Origin: Sphaeroforma sirkka
Lineage: Eukaryota; Opisthokonta; Ichthyosporea; Ichthyophonida
Direction of reading: 5' to 3'
Assembly (NCBI GenBank): GCA_001586965.3
Contig: LUCW03000672.1
Location: forward strand, 1 to 33,358
DNA length: 33,358 bases
Shown here: positions 1-24,612 of the stretch, piece by piece
Layout: each line of letters begins with the position of its first letter
Position numbering within the stretch: position 1 is the first letter of the stretch
Position numbers and translations under genes: made by a program
Notes under the pieces: model-generated
Database searches by the model: none
What the model was told of the DNA's origin: nothing
Seen by the model: the letters and a program-made list of their open reading frames with translations, nothing else

Positions 1-2924
1 GCCATGGGATCTTCCGGCATCTCCACCATTCGGATAATACGTTGTTGTGAACCCGATGCATATTCTTCGCCTTGTTGTGCGGGTGTGTATCTGTGACCGT
101 GAGGGAGGGACAACAACCGGACATGTGTACGACATTAGAAGTTATAAGTAATACAAAAACATATCGTACATTGGATTTAGAGGGAAATGCATAGAATTGA
201 TGACAATTTGAATGTCATTAGGGCACTCTCACGTTGGCACTCGTGTGGTTTGTTTCTAAAATAGCGCACAACATATTGCCTACCACAAACCAAGGTATCG
301 CCTCCATCTCACCGGTAAAATCTCTACCACACGACAGAATGCACATATCACACAAAGGTACACTACACAATGCACACCCAGCCACTAATAACACACCATG
401 TCTCACTTGATATAATACACTACACAATACAGACCCAGCCACTAATAACACACCATGGCTCACCTGATATATACACTACACAATACACACCCAGCCACTA
501 ATGACACACCATGTCTCACCTGATATATTACACTACACAATATACACTTATAACACACCATGTCTCACCTGATATATTACACTACACAATATACACTTAT
601 AACACACCATGGATCACCTGATATATTACACTACACAATACACACCCAGCCACTTATAACACACCACGTCTCACATGATATATCACACTACACAATACAC
701 ATTTAGCCACTTGTAACACACCTTGCCTCACCTGATATATCACACTACACAATACACACCCAGCCACTTGTAACATATCATGTCTCACCTGATATATCAA
801 ACTACACAATACACACCCAGCTACTTATAACACACCACGTCTCACCTGATATATTACACTACACAATACACACTCCAGCCACTTGTAGACACACCACGTC
901 TCACCTGATATATCACACTGCACAATACACATCCAGCCACTTGTAACACACCATGCCTCACCTGATATATCACACTACACAATACACACCCAGCCACTTA
1001 TGACACCATGTCTCACCTGATATATTACACTACACAATACACACCCAGCCACTTATAACACACCACGTCTCACCTGATATATCACACTACACAATACACA
1101 TCCAGCCACTTGTAACACACCATGCTTCACCTGATATATCACACTACACAATACGCACCCAGTCACTTATAACACACCATGTCTCACCTGATATATCAAA
1201 CTACACAATACACACCCAGCTACTTATAACACACCACGTCTCACCTGATATATTACACTACACAATACAAACCCAGCCACTTATGACACACCACGTCTCA
1301 CCTGATATATCACACTACACAATACACATCCAGCCACTTGTAACACACCATGCCTCACCTGATATATCACACTACACAATACACACCCAGCCACTTATAA
1401 CACACCTTGTCTCACCTGATATATCAAATTACACAATACACACCCAGCTACTTATAACACACCACGTCTCACCTGATATATCACACTACACAATACACAC
1501 CCAGCCACTTACAACACCATGTCTCACCTGATATATTGCGCTGGCGCGAGAGGTTCTGCCGCACGAACGGGTTTGGCCGCCGCCACCTTTGAGTTGATGA
1601 TCTTCTCTAGCTTCAGTTGTGTCTCCTCTGTGACCAAAAGCGAATACAAAGTTAGGTGCAATGACGGGCGTATCAAGCTGGGCCCAGTACTAAACTTTAT
1701 CCTATCCCAACCTGGATGGTGACTGAGAGTGTAATTCAAACACGCACATAAAAGGTTTAGGTTGTCTGGTATATCGTCCAAGTAGAGGATTGTGGCCATC
1801 AGTCATGCAGATGCAGTCGAAATGTCTCTCAAATAAAAGACAATAGACAGATACCGTCCCAAGCTGCACACACACGCACACACGCACACACCTGTTGTCT
1901 GGTTGATGACATTCTCGTCTGGCCTATTGTTGTTGCCTTCGACCACATCCTTGGTTTGCATGCCCTTGAGATTCGAGTGCACTACCACTCCCTTGCGCAG
2001 ACCTTGTTGCGCCAAAACATCGTGCTTGACGTTGCCCTCAGCATCCACCTGCATGGAGATCACCTTGCCGGCCGTCTTCTTTTTACCCATACCTAGAGGA
2101 AACTGATAGAGAGACAAGGATATAAGGGTGGCCATATGTTACCCCGAGGAAACTGATAGAGAGAAAAAGATATAAGAGTGACGATATGTTGAAGATAAAA
2201 AAATTCGAAGAATATGAGTATTATCGAGTGACTCATATCACAGGCAGTCATAGTGAGTGTCGAGAGTATGCATGTAGCACTAGTTAACCGGAACAGAAAA
2301 ATTAACTTCTGTACGAGGCTGTCCCTGAACGAACACCAATTGTCGGGCATAAAGTACTCGATGCCGCTGCTGATTTGAAGATCTTTTAACTATGCTACAT
2401 GTTCACATAACTTTTAACTGTTACTAGCTCACATAAATTTTAAACCTGGCCACATAAGCGACGGTATAACAGTCAGAAGCGACCAACTCGCCTACGCTGC
2501 ACTAATCCCGCCAATGCTATCCATAGTGCGCTGTCTCGTGTGGACAACATACCCCGCTCAGTACCAACTCTCATGTTACAACCCCAACCCTACTCACGGG
2601 CACTCTAAACAAAACACTCCAGTTGTACACAACACACCTCAAAAGATACCAACTCTTCTATTACGAACTCTATCCTATCCACACACTCTCTCACAACCAC
2701 CACCGTCTCCAGAACCCTCTCACCTGCGCTACGTGCAGTTCAGGAAACGCTCCACCGCCTCCGAAGTCGGCCAAGGTCTTGGGCATCCATCCCTTGCGTT
2801 TACCGTAGGAAGGTGGGCCGGCGGATTGTACTGGTGGCTTCGCTGGGCCCTGTGTGTGTCGCTGTGCGGCATTGTGTCCACCCCCACGAATGGGGGCTGG
2901 TAAAACACTCGTTATCGACGACAT
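1..2924 (-). CDS. SNW1: SNW domain protein (SNW1/SKIP/Prp45 type), first four exons, 3' part outside window
   Basis: SNW1/SKIP/Prp45 is a nuclear spliceosome component and transcription co-regulator. I read four exons on the minus strand: 2924-2724, 2102-1892, 1627-1528 and 90-1, the last cut by the window edge. Phases are 0, 1 and 2, and every junction has GT and AG (for example GCGCAG|GTGAGA and CTATCAG|TTTCCT). The start ATG at 2924 opens MSSITSVLPAPI, like the family N-terminus. Exon 1 holds YGKRKGWMPKTLADFGGGGA and FPELHVAQ. Exon 2 continues FPLGMGKKK and ends near RPDENVINQ. Exon 3 has KVAAAKPVRAAEPLAPAQYI, a hallmark of the family, and exon 4 has YTPAQQG and QQRIIRMVEMPEDPM. About 200 codons are present, with no frameshift; the SNW core proper would lie beyond position 1. 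Introns are 621, 264 and 1437 nt; introns 1 and 3 contain splice-site duplications described separately. Identification is by recalled family motifs. Confidence 0.93.
351..1527 (-). repeat. Intronic minisatellite (about 57 bp, about 20 copies) carrying copies of a 5' splice site
   Basis: The array fills most of SNW1 intron 3. On the plus strand each unit reads roughly ACACCATGTCTCACCTGATA followed by a TATCACACTACACAATACAC core and CAGCCACTTATA. The rightmost unit merges with exon 3 at 1528. Read on the minus strand, nearly every unit contains ATATCAG|GTGAGAC, that is, the last bases of exon 3 plus the authentic donor. I count 20 copies plus the real site. Most keep CAGGTGAG; exceptions are near 399 (CAAGTGAG), 610 (CAGGTGATC) and 668 (CATGTGAG). 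One short unit of about 50 bp occurs near 545-595. Confidence 0.95.
2091..2190 (-). repeat. Two-copy 50-bp tandem duplication containing the SNW1 exon 2 acceptor
   Basis: Positions 2091-2140 and 2141-2190 are near-identical 50-bp units sharing GAGGAAACTGATAGAGAGA, GATATAAG and CATATGTT or GATATGTT. On the minus strand the authentic copy holds CTCTCTATCAG|TTTCCTC, the acceptor and first bases of exon 2. The upstream copy holds CTCTCTATCAG|TTTCCTCGGG, a decoy acceptor with the same polypyrimidine tract. Using the decoy would add 50 nt to the mRNA and shift the frame. Confidence 0.9.
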
Positions 2925-3540
2925 GCCGGCGAGGTGTGTGGGTAAATGCCTGTGAGAAAGCAGGAGAAGCGTCAGAACGCAAAGAGCTGAACGTAAACAC
3001 AGGCCAAAGGTGTTTGTAACTAATAGCTAAATTGCATGGATACTAAAACAGATTCGCTATGTGTGGTTGTTTGCCAATGAGGCCCGTATTGCGAATGGGT
3101 ACTGGAAGTGTATTTGGTAGAAACGGCGTATCAGCAGTATGTGGCGACTATTGTAAGAAAATCGGTATTGAGGCCAATCGGCTAAGTATAGTTCTTTGTT
3201 ACACACTTGAAATAAATGATACATACATAAAGTCCGAAACACTCTAATAAGCATACCCTGGATACAAAATGATCAAATGTTGAAGAATTTCTTAGTGCGC
3301 ACAAACTGCAACACCACTGCATATTCAATCGTACAAGAAACTACCGAAAAATCGTTCTCAACACCTGGTACACGTTACACTTTCCAATGAGAAACATGGC
3401 AATGGTCATCGCGATGCAAATCTGGCTTCAGAGCAAGAATAACTAAGCGACATAACCAAACAAGAATATGGCATGCCCATTCATAAAAACATAATTATAC
3501 ATACATACACCCAACTCGCACGAACACACACGCACATATG
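2925..3540. other. Intergenic, upstream of SNW1; nothing firm seen
   Basis: This stretch holds the presumptive 5' flank of SNW1. I see no convincing exon, tRNA or repeat in it. Short open frames on both strands have no recognisable motif or splice context. No clear TATA element sits close to the start codon. Confidence 0.5.
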
Positions 3541-3546
3541 AATATT

Positions 3547-3586
<40 letters not shown>

Positions 3587-3631
3587 AATATGTGTGTATG
3601 TGTACGTATATATACACATGAATATATATGC

Positions 3632-3684
<53 letters not shown>

Positions 3685-6510
3685 CTATGTCAATATATAT
3701 AACTTTATATAAATACATATATATTGTGTCTGTGATGGTTATATATATATATATATATATTATATATTTATATATATATGTATATGATGACGCGCGTGTG
3801 TATACGCATGCATATAATCAATATATATAATCAATATGTATATACATATATATGTGTGTGTGATGTGGGTGTGTGGTTGTGTGTGTTGTGTATTGTGTTG
3901 TGTTTGTTTTTGATGATGTGTGTCCGGTGAATGATGATCTGTGTTGTGTGAATATTTACATATATATATATATATACATGCATTTTAAAGAATATTATAT
4001 ATATATATATATATATATTATAATATATATATATATATATATATATTACATATACATATAATATTAATATGTGATATGATGATGATTATGATGATGTTGA
4101 TATGATATTGATGATATAATATATATATGTATATATATAATATATATATATTATATATATATATATAATCATATATATATATTATATTCATATATAATAT
4201 ATATGTATATATATATAATATATATATATATATTATATATAATAATAATATAATATACATTAATACATTGTGTGTGCATTACATATGTAATATGTAATAT
4301 ATTATATAATGCGTGCGTATGATGATGATGATGATGTATTGCGTGATATTGTTGTTGTGTGCGCATATTGTGATTGATGTTTTATTGTGTATGTATGCAT
4401 ATATATGTAATATTATGTGTTGATGATTGTGTTGATGATGATATTATGTTTATAGCATATTATATACGTAATGTAATATGTATATAATATAATAATAATA
4501 TATATATAATATAATCAATATTCATCACACATACACATGCATATACCCTGGGCATATGCATAAACCAATGTAATGTGCATGCACATATAAAATAATCACA
4601 TATACAATAATAACGTAACTGAATCATCATGAAGCGTTTTGCGTATATACGCATGCACATGCCTATGATTATGCATGGACGGACATGGACATGGATATTA
4701 GATAATAATAATAATGTATATGATATATGTAATAATAATATATGTATATATATACATAATAATAATATAATAATAATAATAATATATATATAATAATACA
4801 TATTATATAATATAATACGTACATACATAATATGCATAATATGCGTAATGCATATACATATGCATGGCATACATTACAGATGATTATGGATCGTTTCAAT
4901 GCGCATGCACGTGCGTATGCATGATAATATAATAATATAGTAATAATACATATGTAATAATAATAATATCATATTGTATGTAATAATATATAATATGCGT
5001 CAATCTGTAATAAATCATGGCATATAATAATAATAATAATAATATATAATAATAATAATAATAATAATAACAGGCCATGAACATACATACATACATTACG
5101 CCACGTACGTGCATTACGTACGTACGTACGTACGTGCGTGCGTATAATGCGTATACGTACGTGCATACGTACGCGTACGTGCATGCGTGCGTGCATACAT
5201 ACGTACGTACGGCGTGCGTACGTGCGTACATTGGATAATATGAACATACAAATGCATGCGTACGTAAACATACGTAATATATATGCGTACGTGCATGCAT
5301 GCATGTATATATGTATATATAATAATTTATGTATATATAATATATGTATATAATATATATATATATATGTATGTATATATAATAATATATGCATATGTAA
5401 TGTATTATTATATATATTGATGATGATTGATCTGATCTGATATCTGTGACAGTATTGTGGGTTGATGATGCATATAAAATAATATATGCATAAAATAAAA
5501 TATGTTTATATGCACGCCTACACTGCACGCACTATCATCATACAATATATTATATATGATTGCGTGGTGATTGATGCAGGATCGATAGCATTATATGGAT
5601 ATTTATATACACATGCCATATAATACATATATATCAGCGTGCGTGCGTGATGATGATGATGAGATGTGATGATTATTATTAATATATATGTATATATATA
5701 TATGTATATATGTATAATATGTATGCATATATATTATTATAATATACATAATATGGCATACAATATGTATATTATACATTATGATATTACGACCGTATAT
5801 ATGCAATATTAACATTACTGATGGCCCATGTGACATACATAATAACCATGCATACGCATGCAAACGCATTACATACGTAATACGCATACGTACGTACGTG
5901 TGATAATACGTATGTGTACAATATCAAACGACATGCAATTATTATGTATTGTGTTAGTACATGTATTATTAGCCAGCACAGCATGGCATTGCAATAATAA
6001 TAATAATATTAACATAATATGTAGCCAATATAGTAATAATAACACCAACGCACAATACGCATGACGTGAATCCGATACGTACGTACGTACGCACGCATTG
6101 CGCACGCACGTACGTACGTGATGACGTGTGACGTGATGCACGTGTATGTATGTGCGTATATACATGCAATAATAATAACCATATGTAATAATATTATATA
6201 ATAATATTAATAATAATGGCATATATATAATAATATATATATTATATATAATAATATTATAATATTAATAATAATATATACATATATATATATATATAAT
6301 AATAATGTATATATAATATATATATATACTATATATACATATATATATGTATGTAATAATGTATGTATGTATAAAATATACATATATATATATAATATAG
6401 ACAATTGTTACGAAAACGTACAAACCACGCAAAACAGATGACACTCTCAATACAAGGTAGTGTTGTGCACACAGATAATATGTATATATATATATATACG
6501 TGTGCGTGTA
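3541..6510. repeat. About 3 kb of cryptically simple sequence, mostly alternating purine-pyrimidine
   Basis: Almost the whole stretch is built from TA, TG, CA and CG steps: long (TA)n, (TG)n, (TATG)n and (ACGT)n runs. They are mixed with AAT/ATA trinucleotide runs (4690-5080, 6180-6310) and GATGAT runs (4080, 4320, 5650). There are many open frames rich in Tyr, Ile and His; all are by-products of the repeats. No gene is supported. It lies in the space between the divergent SNW1 and YARS2 genes. Confidence 0.9.
5095..5310. repeat. CpG-rich (ACGT)n / (GCAT)n self-complementary block
   Basis: Inside the AT-rich simple sequence, this block is made of ACGTACGT, GTGCGTGCG and GCATGCATG words. It is almost perfectly alternating purine-pyrimidine and contains dozens of CpG steps. 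Being locally self-complementary, it could fold into cruciforms or adopt Z-form. Smaller relatives lie near 5868-5900 and 6070-6150. Confidence 0.85.
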
Positions 6511-7769
6511 CATGTATGGTTGTTTGCAAAAATATCAGTATCAAAATATTATACATGTACATAAAATCATAAATACGATCTATGTATTCGTCTGCAGAAT
6601 ATTATAATCAATTAAATACAAGTCGCTGTCTAAGCGTAGCGACCTACATCAAAGAGTACCTATATGTCGTTCTCACTATCGTATCAATTACAATTATGCA
6701 AACACGGAAGGGATTTAGGGTCCACCAGAGCTCATTATGTAACTAGAAACTTACATACCTTTGTAGTAGAAGCTGCCGTTGATGTCCCTTACAGCCGTTG
6801 AACTGGAACACTCCCGCGGATAATATTGTCGTCTACTACTCACACGATCGTGTATATATATATATATTAAGTAAACGGAATATATACTGCAATTATAAAA
6901 GGAAGTCGGTTTATTCAGTACGGCGGACACATGCTCCTGCTAGTGACAGCCTAGATAGGTACACTTACACCAAGATCTGCCAAATCGCAGTATATAATAC
7001 GTGACAATATACGCTATAAAGTCACAATATGTACTATACAAGTATATATTTACCTCTAAATATATTATATAGTACTATGTAGGCAAGCGCTCGTGCACAA
7101 TGAAAAATAGTGAGGTCATTGGTATTGATATATCAATCTGTGTACGAACTAATTCCAAAATGGTGTTGATACTTGTATCAATTTGGCAGTGAAACTAATT
7201 CCACAATAATTGGCGGGCGAAATGTGATTCTGAATTGAATGTGCGTTTGTGATTTATTCATAAATAAATATATTCGGATTTCACTGCAGGCCTCCAGCTA
7301 TGTACGATAGTAGTGTTCTTCTGCGGATTTTATTTGTTTATAGATAGATATTGATATATATACATATATACAATAATTACATAGTGTAGTATTCTTGCAT
7401 AGGATATAGATACATGATCTCATACAAATAGTTTTGTATGCAGAAAGACGCGTAGTGAAATTAACACACTCTACCCCAAGTGTGTTTTTAGCATCGCCGA
7501 ATCGATCCACAATTCTGCGGTCGACCCAATAAAAAGAGCATTCAAATATATTACTCTTACCCTTGAGTCTAGCTCTACACCTTCCAATCTCAACAACCCT
7601 AAATGCATAACAATACAGCATATGTTAGTAGATTATTCCGAGTCACTTTTCATTTCTATTCAATCAGCCCGTTGATCCCTTCAACACTACACCGAGTGTG
7701 GCGTACAAGACATTTACATTTAACCAACAAAATACCATCTCCGTGACACGTCCATCACATCCACCCAAC
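6511..7769. other. Intergenic, 5' flank of YARS2
   Basis: No firm gene is seen. One exon-like stretch on the minus strand, about 6759-6850, ends in an excellent donor (CTACAAAG|GTATGTAAGT) and encodes a frame ending TAVRDINGSFYYK. I find no acceptor or partner exon for it. A minus-strand open frame of 107 codons at 7298-7621 has no motif I recognise. The 150 bases before 7770 are the presumed YARS2 leader. Confidence 0.4.
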
Positions 7770-16735
<8,966 letters not shown>

Positions 16736-17070
16736 CGGACTGTAGCGACAGTATGATTATAGACTTGCATAATTAATGAAGTATAATATGTTGGTTTAAT
16801 ATGTACAGTGTGCATACAGTAGTTATCAAAACACTAAATAGTGACGTAAAATAGTTTTCACACTGTGTACAACAGATCTTTTTGAAAAATGGAGTTCGAT
16901 TGTGAGAATTTCTCGTTTCAATGGGCTGCTTCTGAGATTAGCGGATTAGCAATTGACCCTATCATATAGTATTCTAAACCAAGTTGCAATAGTTATTTTC
17001 TATCTCTATACCGTACGGACGGTCGTAGCATGATGTTGTGTACTCGCATAAACGCTAACATCTCCACCAG
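16736..17070 (+). other. 3' flank of YARS2; nothing firm seen
   Basis: This is AT-rich sequence after the YARS2 stop. I find no clean AATAAA close behind the stop. A 26-codon open frame starts at about 16890 with no recognisable content. Confidence 0.4.
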
Positions 17071-18022
17071 AATGTGCAGGAGGTTCACACACACCCTAAC
17101 GTTCCGTTGACGCAGTGCCCAATTTGTTTCGCTGCCTTTCAGCTATGGGCAATGGCAATTCAGGTACTTGAGTTCGCCATCAAACTCTGTTGCTACTTAA
17201 ACACCCACGGTATTGCTGCGAGGAAACTAACTGTTTTATAGGTTTATAGGGAACCTTTACGCATCTAAAACCCAACCCTTTAGACCCATCAAATCCCAGT
17301 TAGATGAAACAGCTACAACGCAGCAAAATTATCATTTACACATGACCGGCTAGTTGAAGCGCTGCTAGCACAACGAAAAATACACAAACGATCAGATTCA
17401 ACTTCACGGCCCAGCGAAATCATGCACAAGCCACCAAAAGCATTCTGGACGCTTACCACTGTTTGTATGCGCTTCCTTTGTGCGTTTCCCTTGCCATATC
17501 TCGAGACATCCTCAAAACCATGAAATCTCTCCGGTTTTTAGAGCACCGGATTCATCGACTGTTTCGAACACGTGGCCCAGTCGTCACATCGTCCAAAACG
17601 AGACCTCTAGCTCTTGTTCAACCACGTTGAATAACCGAGACAAGTATTTAGTGATCCCACTCTCAGACTCGCGAAACTCTGTCAGGTCCACATCGGCAAT
17701 GGTGCCACCACCTTTTCACCAACTATTCGGCACATTTCATGTTGGCAGACAGCAATTTGAAGCTCCATCGTCCACGATCGTCCTCAGCCGAGATTTCACG
17801 TTGGGGTAAAGGTCAAACAGCTTATCCACATACAGTAGTTCCTTTCAGAACGAAGACACGGGTTTCCGTCTGGTACAGTGGCTAGCGGTCGGGTTGCGGT
17901 TCTCCAAGAATTTGCCTTATGCTCCGCTGCTTGAGGACATGGGCGTGCCGGAATTGGGCGGACGCTTCACCACGTCACGGAGCGGGATTATCACACTAGA
18001 TGAGACCCTTATACTAGCCTAA
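17071..18022 (+). CDS. Two candidate exons of an unrecognised plus-strand gene
   Basis: Exon candidate A is 17071-17163, between CTCCACCAG and GTACTT. Its 31 open codons include a CPICFAAFQLWAMAIQ stretch. Candidate B is 17849-18022, after CCTTTCAG, and ends in TAA: 58 codons including LVQWLAVGLRFSKN and ELGGRFTTSRSGIITLDET. Both are phase 0, so they could splice directly. Codon use resembles YARS2 rather than the repeats. I do not recognise the protein, and no start codon exon was found between 16736 and 17070. The middle (17164-17848) has several overlapping open frames in all three phases, none with both splice sites and family-like content. This could equally be the tail of a gene with a missed exon or a decayed copy. 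Confidence 0.35.
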
Positions 18023-21806
<3,784 letters not shown>

Positions 21807-22210
21807 AATGTTTAGTGGTTATTTATAGTTCTACAAAAGTAATCAACTATCCGTCTGCTATTGTCTATCAACTTTTTAAAACCAGTCTTTGTATCTAATT
21901 ATGTGACTTCGATCAGTGTACCACAGTTTACTACTATTCAGGACTTAAGATAAAAGCTTACTTGTTGTGTTTTTGTGTAGTGCTGTCACAGACGCAAGTG
22001 ATATTAGCGTATATCGAGCAACTACAACTGTTGTTTTTACCAGTACGATATCTACAGAAATCCGTTGTTAAAAAATTACATGCTTTGGACTGTTTTGTAC
22101 TGAACACATACTGTAATATGCAAATTCGAAATAGTGCATATATAGCAAAAACCCTATACACTTTACAGCCATGAAGAGGTTTTCCTAGTAGGTTGGTACT
22201 GACGCCGCGG
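21807..22210. other. No feature seen
   Basis: AT-rich unique sequence. Overlapping open frames of about 67-70 codons on both strands (around 21960-22170) have no motif or splice context. Confidence 0.4.
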
Positions 22211-22315
22211 ATGTGTCATAAAAGTGACTACCTTGCTGTGGAAGATTTCGTTGTGGCGCCACCAAAATCATTAAAGCCTAACAACAAAGTTCACAATCAG
22301 GAAGCTGATGCACAG
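22211..22315 (+). other. Isolated first-exon candidate
   Basis: An ATG at 22211 opens 35 codons (MCHKSDYLAVEDFVVAPPKS and on) ending GCACAG|GTAACT, a good donor. No downstream partner is seen before the LINE relic begins. Function unknown. Confidence 0.25.
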
Positions 22316-22476
22316 GTAACTAAATAGTTGAAAGCTTTACGGCGCAATATACTTCATTTTGAGATAGGGATAATATTATCAATTTCAAGAAAGATAAGTT
22401 ACAATGTATGTACATATGGTATGGCTCTCAAAGCCGTTGTAGTGGTTCGGGAAGATTAATGGAAGAAGTGGTCAGT

Positions 22477-22524
22477 AAATTCTCGTTTGAAGCTTAGACT
22501 AAATTCCCGTTTGAAGCTTGGGCT
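22477..22524. repeat. 24-bp direct repeat, two copies
   Basis: AAATTCTCGTTTGAAGCTTA at 22477 is repeated as AAATTCCCGTTTGAAGCTTG at 22501, giving two 24-bp units. It lies just beyond the apparent C-terminal end of the minus-strand LINE and may be its 3' terminal repeat. Confidence 0.6.
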
Positions 22525-22556
22525 AAGCGAGTCGACGATGGTAGATATGCGCTAGG

Positions 22557-24042
22557 TCAATTCAGGCCGGTGCTGTCAAAAAACGACACCATCAAGTGTA
22601 CCGTATATTCGCTTGCTGTGCTACTGAGCGTACCCACCTCTGTGGTACGTATCGGGTCTGCGCCGTGTAGTGCCGTGGAATGGGTTAGCGCAGAGTACGA
22701 AATACCGAGTAGGACCAGGTTATCCGTCATAATTTGGTCGAAGAGCGAGGATGGGGGTGAACCAATGCCGCACCAGATCACGGATGCTATCGGTATGTGC
22801 TGGTTGGCCTGGATCGGAAGTATCGGAGGCGGAACCACGAAGCGCGATGACTTGGTTTGGATCAAGATTTGGAAGTAGTACTTCAACAGCGTGATTAGCC
22901 GGTATATTGGGAACATCTGTTGATGTGTCTCAGACGAGTGAGGATATGGTGGTTCTTCTACATGCTGGAGAAAAGATCCAGGGTGTTCGATTCTGTCGTG
23001 TCTGGCTTTGTCTCGGTTTGATGTTGGCGGTTTACCCAAAACCAATTGGTAGGAGTATTGGCGCCGGGCCATTGCCGCGATCTCCTTGTTGGACCAGCGT
23101 TTGTTGAGTTATTCCTATTGTCGTCACAGCGTTGTCGTTTTGTGTATAGTTTGGTGAGCATAGATACTGCACGAGAAGCGCAGTGATGGTTTGTCGTGGG
23201 CCCAGGCGGGTTGCGTTAGAGGGGTGAGCGGATTTGTGCTAGCCATTGAGTTGAGTTGAATTCCAAGGCAACCTCCGAGGTAGTCCACGAATGGTCGCGG
23301 GAGGAGCAGGCCACAAAAGAGAAGTAAGTTTGTTTGATGTTTGGGAAACCTAGGGTATGGAGTGCCCGTGATGATGGCTGCAGCTTAGATGAGTGCTGAG
23401 TCATAGCGCTCGAATAAGGGGTCCAACGCATCCTTCTATATAGGCGGAGCCCAGGCAATAATGTTCAGGCCATATGTAGCCGTGGGTAGGATGAATGTTC
23501 TGAACAGCACCAGTCGGCTGCGGCGGTGTCGCCAGCTAAAGCCATGAAAGCCACAAACGCGGAAAGAGGCGATACCCAGGACAATGCTGTATCCAGGGAT
23601 TCCATATGTCTGACGATGTTGATCTCTGGTATTCCGTGAGAGAGTAGGGACCCCAGATATTTGGAGCGTTTCGGCTTGACATGGGTGGGCGCCATCTTCA
23701 GGGGGAGGAAACGAGTGTTTCAAGGTTCGTCTGCGAGCATCGGCGTGTTAAGCTCGCCATTTATACGGAGAGTTGGCGCCGCTTGTCGCAAGTCGGTAGA
23801 TCAAATCCAGGGTTTAATGATACCCTGTTCGAGGCCAGACTTGCGTCCCCACGCATCAATGTCGTCTAGGAAGGGCTGGAGCGGAACCAGTTGGTGGACT
23901 TAGATCCGTGTGTCATCGACAAATAAATAAGAGCGGAGGAGCTTGGGCCGAATTGTGCTAGCGTGACAGCTAAGGAATCCATGTAGATAATAAAGAGCTG
24001 GGGGCCGACGATTGAGCCTTGTGGGTTACCATTCGTTCTATG
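22557..24042 (-). mobile_element. Non-LTR retrotransposon (LINE) relic, C-terminal RT segment
   Basis: On the minus strand, the end next to the solo LTR encodes NPQGSIVGPQLFIIYMDSL, the RT motif around the PQG turn. It is followed in a shifted frame by LFVDDT, the catalytic YADD-type box. Further on are a KPKRSKYLGSLLSHG stretch (typical K-YLG box) and LVLFRTFILPTATYGLNIIA, the thumb region. The segment has several frameshifts and stops, so it is a dead copy. The last 170 codons (23072-22557) are open but not recognised. The element continues in three further segments to the right. Confidence 0.85.
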
Positions 24043-24608
24043 TGTAGAAATATGGTCACTGGTCAGTCTAAAATATCAAGATTAAATAAGACAACACATT
24101 GGTTTTTATTTGTATAATACAAGTTCTTTTTCCAATATTTCCAAAGTGTTTTAAACTCACTTTGATGGCTCCAAGATGACTCGTTTACTTGGACCTATTT
24201 GAGACGATAGTAGATGTAGGATATTATAAACTAAATTTTATAATCTCTGAGCTATTACTTACAGGTTTTGGTCTTCCCGCCAATCTCCAAAATCCAATAA
24301 GTCTTTTTCTTTTTTAACTTTTCTTCAGATGGAACAATATTTATATTAGCTAATGTGCTAACTTGACATTCAATCCTATGTCTATCTACAAATTAGACAT
24401 GTGGTCATGAATACTTAGTACTTCTAGTGAGAATTATTCAATAAAGAACAGCTAGAGGTACGCCCTGTGTGATCGAGGATATTTAGGCTCTTAGCAAGAG
24501 GCAGTCCCGATCATTCTTACACAAGCTACCACTGCTAAATCCTAACTGACTAAATTGTATTTTAGTTTAATATAGTTTGAAACCTAGTAATTTCCATCGA
24601 AGTTTACA
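24043..24608 (+). mobile_element. Solo LTR of the Ty3/Gypsy family, inside the LINE
   Basis: 566 bp beginning TGTAGAAATA and ending AGTTTACA, clearly homologous end to end to the LTRs at 25479 and 32546 but with many substitutions and small deletions. It is flanked by a perfect 4-bp target duplication TATG (24039-24042 and 24609-24612). The LINE reading frame resumes on either side. Solo LTRs arise by recombination between the two LTRs of an integrated element. Confidence 0.95.
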
Positions 24609-24612
24609 TATG

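Noticed and set aside
351-1528. CRISPR-like array
   Set aside because: Units are contiguous, similar throughout, and have no unique spacers; the setting is a eukaryotic intron.
1283-1531. Open frame of repeated HHVSPDISHYTIHTQP-like units
   Set aside because: It is the antisense translation of the SNW1 intron 3 minisatellite. The unit length of 57 bp is a multiple of three, which keeps the frame open.
3443-5887. Many open frames of 60-210 codons rich in Tyr, Ile, His and Arg
   Set aside because: They are translations of TA, TG and ACGT repeats, open in several frames on both strands, with no motif.
7298-7621. Minus-strand 107-codon frame upstream of YARS2
   Set aside because: No recognisable domain, and the second half is low-complexity; not enough to call a gene.
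17324-17630. A longer exon joining an HDRLVEALLAQR stretch with an FNFTAQRNHAQATK stretch
   Set aside because: A recount of the A5 run near 17376 puts the two halves in different frames, so no single exon is supported.
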